Positions 45,669 to 56,613 are shown, numbered from the stretch's first letter. The stretch: 64,000 nucleotides of DNA from Lasiodiplodia sp. COLG20 (GCA_009801085.1 VNWV01000003.1:806001-870000), one strand, 5' to 3'. Notes: generated by a model from the letters alone, not told the origin. Made by a program: numbers and translations.

Positions 45669-47964
45669 CTAGCGGTTCCTAAGTTTCTCAAGCTCTGACT
45701 GAATGAGGTAGATGAGTGATTTGTTTTGCTCGCAGCCTGGGACGTACTCCAATCCCAAGTTCTCAATGACATTCGACCAATTTATGAACCTACTACAGGC
45801 TTCACCACTGGACTCACCAATGGGCTCATCATCAGACTCACTACTGGATTCGCCAAAGAGCCCACTGAGGGAATTGCGGCCGGATCTGCCAAAGGGCCCG
45901 CTGAGGGAATTGCGGCCGGATCTGACAAAGGGCCCACTGAGGGAACTGCGGCCGGATCTGACAAAGGGCCCACTGATGGAATTGCGGCCAGATCTGACAA
46001 AGGGCCCACTGATGGAATTGCGGCCAGATCTGACAAAGGGCCCACTGAGGGAATTGCGGCCAGATCTGACAAAGGGCCCACTGATGGAACTGCGGCCGGA
46101 TCTGCCAAAGGGCCCACTGGGGGAATTGTGGCCGGATTCGCCAAAGGACTCACTGTGGGAATCGCGGCCGGATTCACCAGTGGACTCACCAGTGGGCTCA
46201 CTAGAGGACTCACTGGAGGATTCACCGCCATCTGGTTGCGCCCCTGTTTGACCACCTCCGTTTCTTTCATATCTCCACCAGCTTTCTGCTTGCTTTAGCC
46301 ATTTCCCCAAAAGTCTTATCTCGGTACGGTTCGCACTATCTTCTGAAAAATATGAAGAAGGATGCACTCTTTCGTTGCTGGAATCAAACTCTTGCGGGAC
46401 CCACCGGATAGATGACCCAGTCTTGTCCGGCCTGTATCTTTTAAAGAATCCACATCGAACCCGACGGCTTTCATCTTCGGCGATGAGCCGAGCTGTGAAG
46501 TGGATAGTGAGGCCACACTGAGCTAGCTGGTCAATCATAGCGTGACGCTCGCCTCGCCATAATCCTAGAGATAGGTACTTCGGTATCAACCAAAAGCCGG
46601 CAAGAGATTCGTGGACATGACCTTCATTGGTTGTAAATATATGGATCCTTAATAGCCTTTGTAACAATTGAACGTACCTTCTGTGGACGAGAGATTTTTA
46701 AGTTGCAACTTCCGGTTTTTCCCCGGTCCCACGGATCTTTCATTCCCAAGAAGCGAGGATTGAAGCGGGGTCAGGAATTGGAGCAATGCGGTATAGTCGA
46801 ACCGGGCATTGCATTTCGCACTGATCTGCGAAATCATCCATAGAAGAGATATCGTGGACAGCCCTGAGTCTGGGTTGCCACCTCCGATGTCCGAATGACT
46901 TCCTATGAAGCCACACTGCTTGACTGTAGTGTTCTGACCGTGCCCTGTCCACGGTAGTGGCTCGAAACTCGGACGCTTCTCATTGAGAGCAAGGGCAACA
47001 AATGCGTTGTCCACAACGTGTGGTACGACGTCGTTGACGAACGAAAACTCTCGTGTCCAGAATCCAAATGGCAGTCCCATCGCACTAACCGGATCCCATT
47101 CGGCGAGCACTTTGATTCTAACGTCACAGCGAAGGGGATCCAGGGCTTTGGTGAGTTTTTCCAATTGCTCCGTCTCTTGTCGCCGCCAATGGTCAAACAG
47201 TAGGCGAAGGAAAGGCAGGCCTTTTCTACGAAGCAAGCCAACTTTACCGATAAAAGCTGCCAAGCAACGAACGGTAAAAGCGCCTCTAGAAAATCCTACA
47301 AGGATTATGTCGTCCTTTGCAGATCCGAAATTGTAGTTGCTGCAGATGAAGCAGTAAGCGCTCAGGATATTCGCAGTGACGCCTGCCGGACTAGTTAGTC
47401 AGCTGTAGCGTTTTATTAAAAGTGAATTAGTTACATACCATACCCAGTAGCGCCCGAGATCCCACTGTCCATAGCGAGGGATGACTGAGTGCCCACGCCG
47501 CTTGAATAGTATACCAGTTGACGCACAATACCGAACCTTGTGCCTCGCTCTGATCTATTAGAGGGTTCGTTGGTGGGGAGGTCTAGTTCATCAAGCCCGA
47601 TCCGATCTACGCATCGTGCTAGCTTTCCCACGTTGGTCAAAGGTGCGATAGTACCCGATGCATTTTTCCACGTGCCATCGCAGCAGACAAACAGGCGTTT
47701 TTTTTCATGGCGTCCCACCAGTTTCTTCACGTAGTCGTCCACAGTAGCTGGTTTCCTGCCCCGAAGCACCATAGGGTCGCATAAGTGCAGGATGCTTGCC
47801 GTAAGCGTCTCCTGGTATTCACTCAATTCTTCTCGTATGAAACGGCGCCGGTGCTCATGTGACCTTCGGGAGGAACGGAGACACGCTCCGACCGACGTAT
47901 CTGACTCGGTACTAATTGAAGCACTTGGTGGCGGAGAGTAATTGGGTCCAGGCTGGTCTGCCAT
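45669..47964 (-). CDS. DUF2235 (Tle1-like) alpha/beta-hydrolase with repetitive C-terminal tail
   Basis: Three exons, 47964-47439, 47382-46678, 46621-45669 (introns 56 bases each); 727 aa. The DUF2235 entry motif LFVCCDGTWKN is at residues 91-101. The nucleophile elbow is GFSRGA with Ser207. Conserved later motifs include GSHSDIGGG and ending HVHESLAGFW. The fold is shared with bacterial type VI phospholipase effectors of the Tle1 type, so a lipid esterase activity is likely but unproven. After about residue 555 comes a Ser/Gly/Glu-rich segment, then nine units of 12 residues (SGPFVRSGRNSL type) coded by a 36-base minisatellite, then a short unique end (CSRFINWSNVIENLG). The neighbours are HET and DUF3176 genes on the same strand. 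Confidence 0.88.
45852..46175. repeat. 36-base minisatellite, nine copies
   Basis: Nine consecutive units in exact 36-base register, starting at 45852, 45888, 45924, and so on to 46140. They differ by few substitutions, mainly GCC/GAC and GAG/GAT changes. The unit length is a multiple of three and it lacks stops in several frames, so copy-number change keeps the host frame open. Confidence 0.93.
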
Positions 47965-49182
47965 GGTAAACGCGACGGGGTCTCGTGAGAATCGAAGTTA
48001 GAAAAGCAATACAGTAGCTAGGGCGAGTAGGAGAATGCGATGTAAGGTACGGCAATTAGAAAGCCAATCAAGAAATAAAGCTCAACAGGATGTAACTTGA
48101 TTTAGAGTACCTCGTAAAAAGGGGATAGAAGATGGAAAGATCTCAGTATCATCATCAAGACGTGATAAGAGCTGTAGATATATTAGAATCCTAAAGTTAC
48201 AAACCAGGGATTTCTACGCACACTTATGATATCTCATCTGATACTTGGCTGCTCATGGTTAGCAAGTCAAAAACCATTAGGTCGGATGCGGAATTGAGCT
48301 AATTTATACTGCATGCGGAGCGGAACTTCTCAGCTGTCAGGCTCACCCTGACTCAACTTGTCAGCTTCATTCCTCATCCCTTGCAACGACGTTATCTTCC
48401 CTCATCCAGTGTGATTCATTTCGTCAAGTCACGTAAGTATCGGACGCATAGATGATGAATTCTTCATCGTGCCCGTAAGCATGCGACTGACTTACCTTCG
48501 TATATGGGTTAAGGCAGTTAGCTGTGTTAAGGGAGCTTTTGCATATAATATCGCCCTGTTCTGCCGTTTTCGGGCACTCGCTTATTTCCAAGGGCGGAGA
48601 AAATGCGATAATACTTGCTCAGACCGGCGGAACTACCGGATACCTCAAGCGGATGATGCGCTAGAGATCTTGACGCATTGTTACAGATTAGGCCTAAATA
48701 GAAGTCAGCGAGGCTGCAGGAATGCAGCTTTACCATCGCGGGCGGCGTGACCCATACTTGGCCAATCCGACTGGTCGCACACAACGCTTCTATTCATACA
48801 AACCCCGCTCCTAAGCACTAAAACTCGTTGTTACATGGTACCTTTTCGCCATAACTGCAGCCTTCTCATTTCTTGTAGAGGAGTTCTATTTATCACGCCT
48901 TCTAATTCAATGAAGGTCCAGTGACAGACAGCATCACATGACCGGAGGCAGTGGAGACGGGGGGTCCGGTGACTGGATTGGCTGGAGTTCAGCACAGAGA
49001 CAGCTGGCTCTAACTGGCTTGACCGGCTCCAGTGGGAGGAGGAGGAAGCTGGGGAGGTGAATGTCCAAGTAGTGAATTGATGAGTCCCCAATGACCCCAA
49101 TTTTCTTTGAGCTTTGCGCCAGTGAAGCATGTACGCCCAACAGTCGCATCTCTGTAATCCATTCCCTCCCGTGTCATCCAAG
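47965..49182. other. Intergenic region between DUF2235 and HET genes
   Basis: 1.2 kb. It holds the DUF2235 promoter and the HET gene 3' flank. Minus frame 48831-49343 overlaps the HET last exon in another frame and is not supported. Confidence 0.6.
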
Positions 49183-51775
49183 CTAAGCCAAGACGAGGTC
49201 CTCGAATTTAGGCTGCAAGCGTGCCCATTGCGTAAGCAACACCGAGCCGAGTCCGATTCGAGTTGCAATACCACGCTCGTCTCTCCGAATCGCCAACACG
49301 TTGACAACTGGCGAAGGTAGGAGGGGCCTGCCGTCACAGTCATGCACAGTCATGTCGGTACTCATAAGCTTCCGTTTTTCTTTCTCGTCGAAGCCCACCT
49401 CTTCATGGGCGAAGATATCATCCGCGAACCTTTCAGTCCGGGGCGAGTCAGGGATGTTGTTGCAAGCCAAAGTTTTGTCATAGTTGAAAATTTGACGGAT
49501 TGTATGGCGGACTTCACGATATGCGCCCCTCGTCGTCTGTTATCTGTTAGTTAGCTACTGGTAGAATATGTGTTCTACGCTGCATTCCGTGGATCATCTT
49601 GCGCACCTTGTTTAGGATTTCTTCAGCTTCCCGAGGTTTTAGAAGCCCGACAGATAAAGCGATCAACTCCAACGGGGTATAAGCTGTTGGCGGTTTAAAT
49701 TCTTCATCGAGTTCGACTTGTCCGATGATGAATGTGTTTGGATCACACACGTGAAAGCGGCTCCACTGAGCGCCATAGCGATCATTGAATGCCTTGAAAC
49801 AGCCGCTTCCAACCATGGCTCTGACCGCCAAAGAGCTGGGAACAGACTTCAAATATTTGAGAAGATGTGGGTCTCCTTCAAGCCGAGTGGACTGATGATC
49901 TTGGTATCGGGATCCGTACATTTCTGCCCAAAAGTCCGAGTAGGATGGCCACCGCTTGCTCAAGAGCTTTTGTAACGATTTGAACGTCTGTGGTTGTTTA
50001 AGTTCCTCTGGGATTGTGCGCTCGAAAAGTCCAAGAGACCATGCTGCAGCGAGGAATACTTGAGGGGAATAGCGGCGGCGGATATTGGGGTCCGCGTCAT
50101 TATTAAGGATCCAGCCATGAGATGAGCCTGGGGCGGAAATTGACTGCATCCCAGCTCCTGCATGCCAGTACCTCGTATGTGTAAGTGCTCCGATAAAGGC
50201 TCGGTAATAGCGCGTTTCTCCCTTTGACCGAACCCATGACCAGCTTGGTAAGCCAATGTGTCCGTTCAAGTCACGCTTTGTTGATAGATAATCGAGAGAT
50301 GGGTCGAGGTATGTGTAAGAGAGTAACGCCTCATCAAAGTCGATGAGTGGGAGGCCGCAGTGAAATTGATCCAGTCCGCCATAGATCTTCTTGAAGATGC
50401 CCATGAAGGCGTTGTAGATGTCTGAATCTTTGCTAAGATTTCTGGTGTTGTATTCATTGATGACAGCCTTGTAATTGGCAAACGCACATTCGTCATCGAA
50501 GGCAGGGAAATCGTATGGCGACACATCATCTGTGGGGCCCTCGGTAAGAAGTCCTCGTGAACATTGAAATGAGACCTGGAATTGATTGAAGAGTAGCTTC
50601 CGTCCGGCCAACAGATACTCTTGACAAGTCCATCCGCGGCTCCACCACTTCTCCGGGCCCTGCAGTGGCCTTGGAAGCTCTGGTGCCAGGATAATTCCAG
50701 CAAAGTTGCATAATTCCTGGTTGAACGACCTTGGGGTGTTTTCAAGACCTACAAGTCCTGCTTCAGCATCATCGCCGTGGAGTGCGCATATCGTAAGGTA
50801 GGCTGAAGAGTATATGGAGTCCATAGCCTGGATCTGAGCCATCTTGTGGGGGTCATTTTCATCTTGGACGATGCAGAGTCGGTCAACCCAGAGGTATTGG
50901 ACGCCCAGCTTGGTACACACAGCCATGGCATCCTTGATGGTTTTGGTGAGAGGCATTGAATTGACGCCACTCCACCCGTCAGGGACAAGAACGGACTCAT
51001 GAGACTGTTCTTGTCCTGGGGTTTGCTGCCCCCAGACATAGCTCAGAGCAATGTATCGGCAGTTTTGGGGAGCTTCAACAACGCATGCTGCTTTGATATC
51101 CACGACCTTAAATCCTTGAGGCAGAACAGTTTTCTGTTCCATGTGGTCATGACTTTCGTCACACTTTAAGATCCACCGACGGATTTTCTCCCACTGCACC
51201 AACCGGGTTGCCCCGGAATTGGTCCAATTTGGCGTAGAAATACTTTGGTATCCGGACGTCACTCCTTTCTCACCAAAATATATCGTTCTGGCTCGGCCTC
51301 GGCTTACCCATGGTTTCACCCATTGAACCTGGAATGAGTTGCGGAAAGCGAATCCCCCGAACATCAACCTCACGCTGAAATAATTATCGTATGATGGTTG
51401 AAAATCCGGCTCGATTCCGTCTTCCATAACCTTCAGGTGTAGGGTTTGCGAAAAGATCCGACATAGATCGCAGTTTGGACGTTGTAGCAGCTCTTTCGGG
51501 AAGGAGTAATCGATTTCGAAACCGCCCTTCATGAATTCAGGAACGCATAGGAGTATGTGACGCAGCCGTAAATGCCGGCAACGGATGCAGATCTCCCCTT
51601 CGTACTCCAGCAGATCGCACTTTGCGCAATCTTGCGTGAAAATGAATTCATATTCTTCATTGGAGAGTGCCGACGTCTTGTAAAAACGGCGGACAGACTT
51701 CGGAGGGGGAAAGTATTCGCAGCCTGTTCGGCGACACCGCCGAAGGTCGTGCGCGGAATGATCATCCGATTCCAT
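49183..51775 (-). CDS. HET-domain (heterokaryon incompatibility) protein
   Basis: Exon 1 is 51775-49607 and exon 2 is 49536-49183, joined over a 70-base phase-0 intron (GTGCGC donor, GCTAAC branch, TAACAG acceptor); 840 aa. Reading exon 1 to its first stop would give a 742-aa protein lacking the family's C-terminal block. Exon 2 restores it: VVNVLAIRRDERGIATRIG and ending WARLQPKFEDLVLA, like other HET proteins. The HET domain starts at ALSYVWG (about residue 243), then KLGVQYLWVDRLCIVQDE and MDSIYSSAYLTICALHGDD. The N-terminus has CX2CX9CX2C (Cys50, 53, 63, 66) and Cys102/105, possibly zinc-binding. HET proteins trigger cell death on non-self fusion in filamentous fungi; the partner here is unknown. 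Confidence 0.92.
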
Positions 51776-52285
51776 GTCGTTTGTGGAAAGTGAACTTCAA
51801 ATTGGTTGGAGGAGATGGAAATATCATCAAAGTGGGGGTGCGAAATGTAGTTATCGGCAGCCGGTTAAATAGGGCACGCGTAAACCGCTGAGGTCAGCAA
51901 AGATATTTGGCCCCCAAAACTACGCTCATGATGCCGCGCTACTGAGTATCACCTGAGCTTACAGTGAACAGCAAATATTATTAATGGTAACGAATTTCTA
52001 TCCCCAAAGCCCTTGAAGTATTGGTTGTTTTGTGGAACTACCAAATGAACAAGTGTTACTACTCTTTGCATTTTGAAAGCTCGTTCAAAAACACTTCAGT
52101 GCATGTATTATTAGGATATTTGACGAACTCGATCGAATCTACTACCTGGATGCTTCTAAAAAAAAAAAAAAAAAACGCATGCTTGCACTAGTGAACCCTT
52201 TTACAACCTGACAGCATCGAGCTTTACATAGTGGCTGAAATATTTTAGCCTTCTTGAGCATAGGATATCCTCCCCGTTACCACCG
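51776..52285. other. Intergenic region with A18 tract
   Basis: HET promoter and DUF3176 3' flank. It includes an A18 run at 52158-52175. No gene. Confidence 0.6.
52158..52175 (+). repeat. Poly(A) tract, 18 bases
   Basis: Homopolymer about 110 bases beyond the DUF3176 stop codon. No flanking element recognised. Confidence 0.9.
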
Positions 52286-54418
52286 CTAAAGCACCACAAA
52301 GGCGGTACGGTCATCCTGATTCCGTCGCAAACGCACCTTCATGCGGGCCGCTTCCTCTTTCATCTCATCCCGCGTCTCAAGCCTTCTGTTTCGCTGGGGT
52401 TGCTGCTGTTGCTTATCCTGACCATCGAAACTCTGCTCCAAGCCGTGGAATAACAACGGTATCAGCCCGGACTTCCACAGCGGTGCGCCTTGGCTGCTAT
52501 TCGCGCAGATGACGAACGCAAGGAAAACGAAGTCAAGGACCACGAGCGCAATTGGGAGAATGAGCCAGTTCCATTTGACCAGTACGATAGTTTCCGGCTG
52601 GAGGACGACGCCCTTTGCCACGGTTGCGTTTCTGCCGTGGCGGATGCGGTTCGTCATGCTGGCGGTGATGTTGGACATGACTTCGCTGACGTTCTTTTTG
52701 TAGAGAGCGTGTCCGGGGGTAAATATGTATTGGTCCCTCGTGTCCGACGACGTAGTTTCGAAGTCGAACATGCTTAAGAGGAGTTTGAAGGTGCTCTCGT
52801 CATCCGGCCATTCGACTATGAAGGATTCGTTTCCCCAAGGTGGCAAGACTGGCTGATAAGTGTTGTTGCTGCCAGATGGAGACATTTTCTTGCCATACAT
52901 ACCGTCGGGACCATTCCAATCCTCCCCAGTTTCTTGCAGCGGAATATCTTCGATAGAGAAGTCGGCCAAACGGCCGTTGACCTGTTGGGTCGGCTGTCAG
53001 AGGCTGAAAAAAGACGGGGTTGTCTGAGGGATATACATACGGCTTTGACATCTTTGTATAACTTTGCGCACCAAGTGATATTGCATTCAGTGATTCGATA
53101 GGAGATGTTCGGGTTGGAGTAAGGATTATATGAAGGCTCGAATTCGAAGCCCACTCCTTCACCTTCAGCCTGGGCAATGGCAATAGCACTATGTGACCTG
53201 CTGTAGTTGCCACTAACAAGGCCGTATGATAGCCATTCCGGATCACTATCTCCACTCATTTTCACTTGGATACCTCCTGGCGTTTCAAACGTGAAGTTCT
53301 TACCAAACTCTCTGTCAATTGTTCCGTTTGAAACATTTTCGCAAGTATTACAAACTGCAAGAGATGAGAAGTCTGGCCACGTGCAATTTCCTGAAGGACA
53401 GAAAAAGTCGAATGGAGTGCCAAGGTTGAATAGACCATTGAAGATTGCACCGTGCATAGCTGCATCGGCGTTATTGGCTTTGATTGCATTATTAGTTTAG
53501 CGTATTGTATAAAAGTGGAAGGATTGACTTACGGTTTATTAAGTACACGGCTACATTTGGTATACCTGTGTCATATACCCTTGCAATTGGAATGGTAGAG
53601 TTGATATCAGGCTGTGGCACATTTTCCTGTTTTAAGGAAATGACCTGCTGGGCGAACGGCCCCATTGCGAGAGTGGCAATCATGATGAATGCTCCGAATA
53701 AAGCGAGCGGTGATCCCTGCTGAAAACCGATCCGACCGAAGATCAAGAGTGATCCCCATGGCCCTCGACTAGCGTTTTCAAAAGCTTCGATGTCACGTAG
53801 CTGTCGGTACTTGGAACGGCCGACCCAGAAATAAAGCCACTTTAGTTGGCTCAGACCCTCGGAGACCGGGAGCAGCATTGCTGTTTTGGCAATAGTGATG
53901 AAGATGGAGATCATGGTGCTTGGTCTTGGATTCAAAGGAAGCTTCCAGGCAGAGAGTAAGGTCTTGTTGATGTTGTTAGCCAAGATGACCACGGCTAAAA
54001 TGCATATAGCGCTCAGAATTGCGCCTGCAAGTTCCCAGAACCACCAATTATGGTAGTATTTGGACACCAGAGTGGAGAGTTGCTTAGGACTGGGATCGAT
54101 CTCTTGGAATTGCTGCTGTTCAGCACCGTCGCCAGGACGGGGGCCAGTGCTTTGTGATCGAAGCGGCGCCTCCTGCGCCAAGAGACTGGGAGCGGAGCTA
54201 TACGGAATATGCTTTGGAAGTGCGGAGACAGTAGCCGAAGGGTCAACGGCGCTTGCGTTCGGGTCGAGGCTAGCTGTGACGTCGTTTTCAAACCCATCTT
54301 CATGTTCTGTGGGTTGCCTGACGCTGTCGTATCCACTCGCCGATGGGATATTCCGAAGGCTGATGTCTTGACTGGTACGTTCGAAACCATGATCAAGCGG
54401 TTCGTTCTCTCTGGACAT
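52286..54418 (-). CDS. DUF3176 family four-pass membrane protein
   Basis: Exons 54418-53533, 53477-53041, 52981-52286 (introns 55 and 59 bases); 672 aa. A polar N-terminal region (1-115) is followed by transmembrane segments near 125-150 (WWFWELAGAILSAICILAV), 165-190, 235-260 (ALFGAFIMIATLAMGPFA) and, after a large Cys- and N-glycosylation-rich non-cytosolic domain, 575-600 (LILPIALVVLDFVFLAFVIC). The junction into exon 2 gives DAAMHGAIFNGLF, the usual DUF3176 sequence after the third segment. Motifs FDFFCPSGNCTWPDF and CNTCENVS are typical. Function of the family is unknown; it is expanded in filamentous ascomycetes. The same strand carries the HET and DUF2235 genes. Confidence 0.87.
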
Positions 54419-55125
54419 TGTTTATCTTTGTGAAGCGACAAAATTGGGTGAATCTGAGAAAATTCTGGAGTATATGCAATGTTCCTAAGGCTGATTTTAA
54501 GTACCATTATGGCCTATGTATAATAGCCACAGCCTCGCATACACCTAGGCTATACCAGGGCTAGTATGCAAGGTCAGCTTTTAGACTGTCTGTTTGCGGA
54601 CATGTGGTACCGTTATCAGTCAGTATCGTGCTAGTCTGAAATTTGGGTCTGTACAACCGCAACACTGTTACCAAAAAGACAAAGGTCGGGGTCGCTGCCA
54701 ATCAATTGTTCCAGACGAGTACCACATGCAAAGTAGGATGCCAAGGCATCCCAAATTTGCACTTGTACGGTACCAAGGTTTCTGCCTACATTCTTGTTAT
54801 GCGATCTTTCGGATGCTTAGAAAATGTGCATATAAATAGAAATTTCGGCGTCACTATTGACAATTGGTATTGTAAGAAAGACGAACTATGAATTTTACGA
54901 GATGGCATCTCAATGACAAATCTTTTTGAACCCGCGATGTTGTTATGACACTGATTGCGTCGCGTTCTTCCCAGCACGCCTGCGCGTACACACGTGATTC
55001 TCACGACAAGCCTACCCGACGCTCCAAGCTCCCCACTCTCCACCACACCCACCACAACCTCTCCACCGCACCGCGTGCGCCCATCCCTCTCGACACGCGC
55101 ATTCCGCGCACCCAATCGCGCAACC
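54419..55125. other. Divergent intergenic region
   Basis: 0.7 kb head-to-head spacer between the DUF3176 gene and the UPF0029 gene. The right end (54950-55125) is C-rich and open in frame with the downstream gene but has no earlier ATG. No RNA gene. Confidence 0.6.
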
Positions 55126-56190
55126 ATGTCCCTCAAACGCGGCGCCCCACCGCCCGACGCCGCCGCCGACCACCCTCGTCCCTCCAAAACCACCAAGCTC
55201 CACGCCGCCACCACCGAACAACCACCGCAGCAACAACAAGAACCCACCATCTACCGCTCCGCCCCCCTCACCGACCGCCGCTCCACCTTCCTCGCCTTCT
55301 TCGCGCCGGGCACCACCCTCTCCGCCCGCGCCCTCCAAGCGCACCCGGACTTTCGCACCGCGACGCACCGCATCGCCGCCTGGCGCCGGCCGAGCGCGCA
55401 GCGCAAACTGTCGCTGCTGCCCGCCAACAAGTCCTCCTCGTCTTCTTCCTCCAATAATGTTGTGGAAGCCGGCCACGACGACGACGGCGAATCTTACGCC
55501 GGCAAGCGGCTAGCGCGCGTGCTCGAAGCGATGGGCGTGGATGCCGGCGCCGTCGTCGTCGCGCGGTGGTACGGCGGGGTCATGCTGGGACCGGCGCGGT
55601 TCGCGCATATAGAGAATGTAGCGAGGGAGGCGGTGCGGGAGTGGCGGCGGGCGGTGGTGGCGGCGGAGGGGGAGAAGCGGCAGGCGGAGCTGCAGCGGCA
55701 GGCGGCGAGGGGGGCGGAGCGGAAGGAGGAGCTGGTGAGGGTTCTGGGGGAGAGGGATGCGAGTATTGAGGTGTTGAGGGGGTTGTTGGCGGAGAAGAAG
55801 GGGGTTGCGGGTAGGGGGGAGGGGGAAGCTGCTACGGCGACGCCGAAGAAGCAGATGGACTATGGGAAGATGCCGGTGCAGGTGTTGGAGAAGTTGGAGA
55901 AGGCGAGGGATGCGACGATTGCGTTTATTTTGAAGGAGTTGGATGCGGTTGAGGATGAGATTCTTAAGGGGATGGGTGATGGGGATGCGCTGGAGGAGGG
56001 TGATGAGGAGGTTGGAGAGACGGCTGATTCGGCGCGTCAAGATGAGAAGAATGGCAAGACTGTGGCTGATGACGCTCCTGAGGGGATTCCAGGTGCAGCG
56101 CAGGAAGAGAAGCTTGCTGAGCAAAAACAATGCGATTCGGCGGTAGAACATGAAAGTCCCGCAAAACAATCAAATCCAGATGCTGGCTAA
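55126..56190 (+). CDS. UPF0029 (IMPACT N-terminal-like) domain protein with coiled-coil tail
   Basis: Single exon, 354 aa from ATG 55126 (CAACCATGTCC context; no earlier in-frame ATG). Residues about 40-175 form a UPF0029 domain, ending in the diagnostic VVVARWYGGVMLGPARFAHI then NVAREAV. The RWD domain found before it in Yih1/IMPACT is absent; a short disordered, Pro/Gln-rich stretch replaces it. Residues about 180-300 are charged and probably coiled-coil (REWRRAVVAAEGEKRQAEL, then VLEKLEKARDATIAFILKEL), and the tail is acidic. Yih1/IMPACT bind Gcn1 to restrain Gcn2 through the part missing here, so that role cannot be assumed. It lies just upstream of the tRNA-Pro gene on the same strand. 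Confidence 0.82.
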   Translation: MSLKRGAPPPDAAADHPRPSKTTKLHAATTEQPPQQQQEPTIYRSAPLTDRRSTFLAFFAPGTTLSARALQAHPDFRTATHRIAAWRRPSAQRKLSLLPANKSSSSSSSNNVVEAGHDDDGESYAGKRLARVLEAMGVDAGAVVVARWYGGVMLGPARFAHIENVAREAVREWRRAVVAAEGEKRQAELQRQAARGAERKEELVRVLGERDASIEVLRGLLAEKKGVAGRGEGEAATATPKKQMDYGKMPVQVLEKLEKARDATIAFILKELDAVEDEILKGMGDGDALEEGDEEVGETADSARQDEKNGKTVADDAPEGIPGAAQEEKLAEQKQCDSAVEHESPAKQSNPDAG

Positions 56191-56453
56191 GGCATGATCC
56201 ACCTAAAAATGAAAAGCATGAAATCTTAAACACCTCCGACCCTACTGCTCACTCCGTCTAGCTCAACACAAAATGAAGCGGTCATGAAACGGTAGCAGAA
56301 CTGGTCTGAAGTCTTTATTGTTCTAAACACGCCGCTTCTCCCACGACTGAGCCTGATCTTCAACCTCCCGAGACTTCAAAGTTCAATATCCCGGCAGATC
56401 AAGGTCAATATATCATTGCATCCAGCCACCCTGCCCTCCATCAGCAAGGAAGA

Positions 56454-56599
56454 GGCCCAGTGGGTAAGTAATCGATTCTCTCCCTCTTCAACACCACGGC
56501 CATAACTGATACCCAATCCAGTCTAGTAGTTACGATTCTCACTTCGGGAGCATTCTCTTGGACTGTGAGAGGTCCCGCGTTCGACTCGCGGCTGGGCCC
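56454..56599 (+). tRNA. tRNA-Pro(CGG) with two introns, one of mRNA (GT-AG) type in the D-arm
   Basis: The downstream part is clearly a tRNA: anticodon stem CTCAC/GTGAG with anticodon CGG at 56545-56547, T-arm CCGCG/CGCGG with loop TTCGACT, acceptor 3' strand CTGGGCC (56592-56598) and T5 at 56609-56613. A 15-base intron (56549-56563) sits at the canonical position after base 37. The matching 5' acceptor strand GGCCCAG is not adjacent: it lies at 56454-56460. Between base 10 and base 11 is a 58-base segment (56464-56521) with donor GTAAGTA, branch CTGAT and acceptor CCAG. Removing both segments leaves exactly 73 nt with all four stems paired. The D-loop has AG where GG is usual. It could instead be a dead gene with an insertion. 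Confidence 0.75.
56464..56521 (+). other. Spliceosomal-type intron inside the tRNA-Pro gene (candidate)
   Basis: 58 bases, GT-AG, the same length class as introns of neighbouring protein genes (52-76 bases). Donor GTAAGTA, pyrimidine-rich middle, CTRAY-type branch CTGAT at 56506-56510, acceptor CCAG. The boundary is ambiguous by one base because G stands on both sides. It splits the Pol III A box (tRNA positions 8-19). Confidence 0.7.
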
Positions 56600-56608
56600 C
56601 ACCCGTTC

Positions 56609-56613
56609 TTTTT
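56609..56613 (+). terminator. Pol III terminator of tRNA-Pro
   Basis: T5, nine bases after the predicted tRNA 3' end, which supports Pol III transcription of this gene. Confidence 0.75.

Noticed and set aside
45712..46298. Plus-strand frames of 179-190 codons over the 36-base repeats
   Set aside because: The repeat unit lacks stops in several frames; only the minus frame continues into the DUF2235 domain.
48831..49343. 170-codon minus frame
   Set aside because: Overlaps the HET last exon in another frame; the translation is Ser/Cys/Trp-rich without motif.
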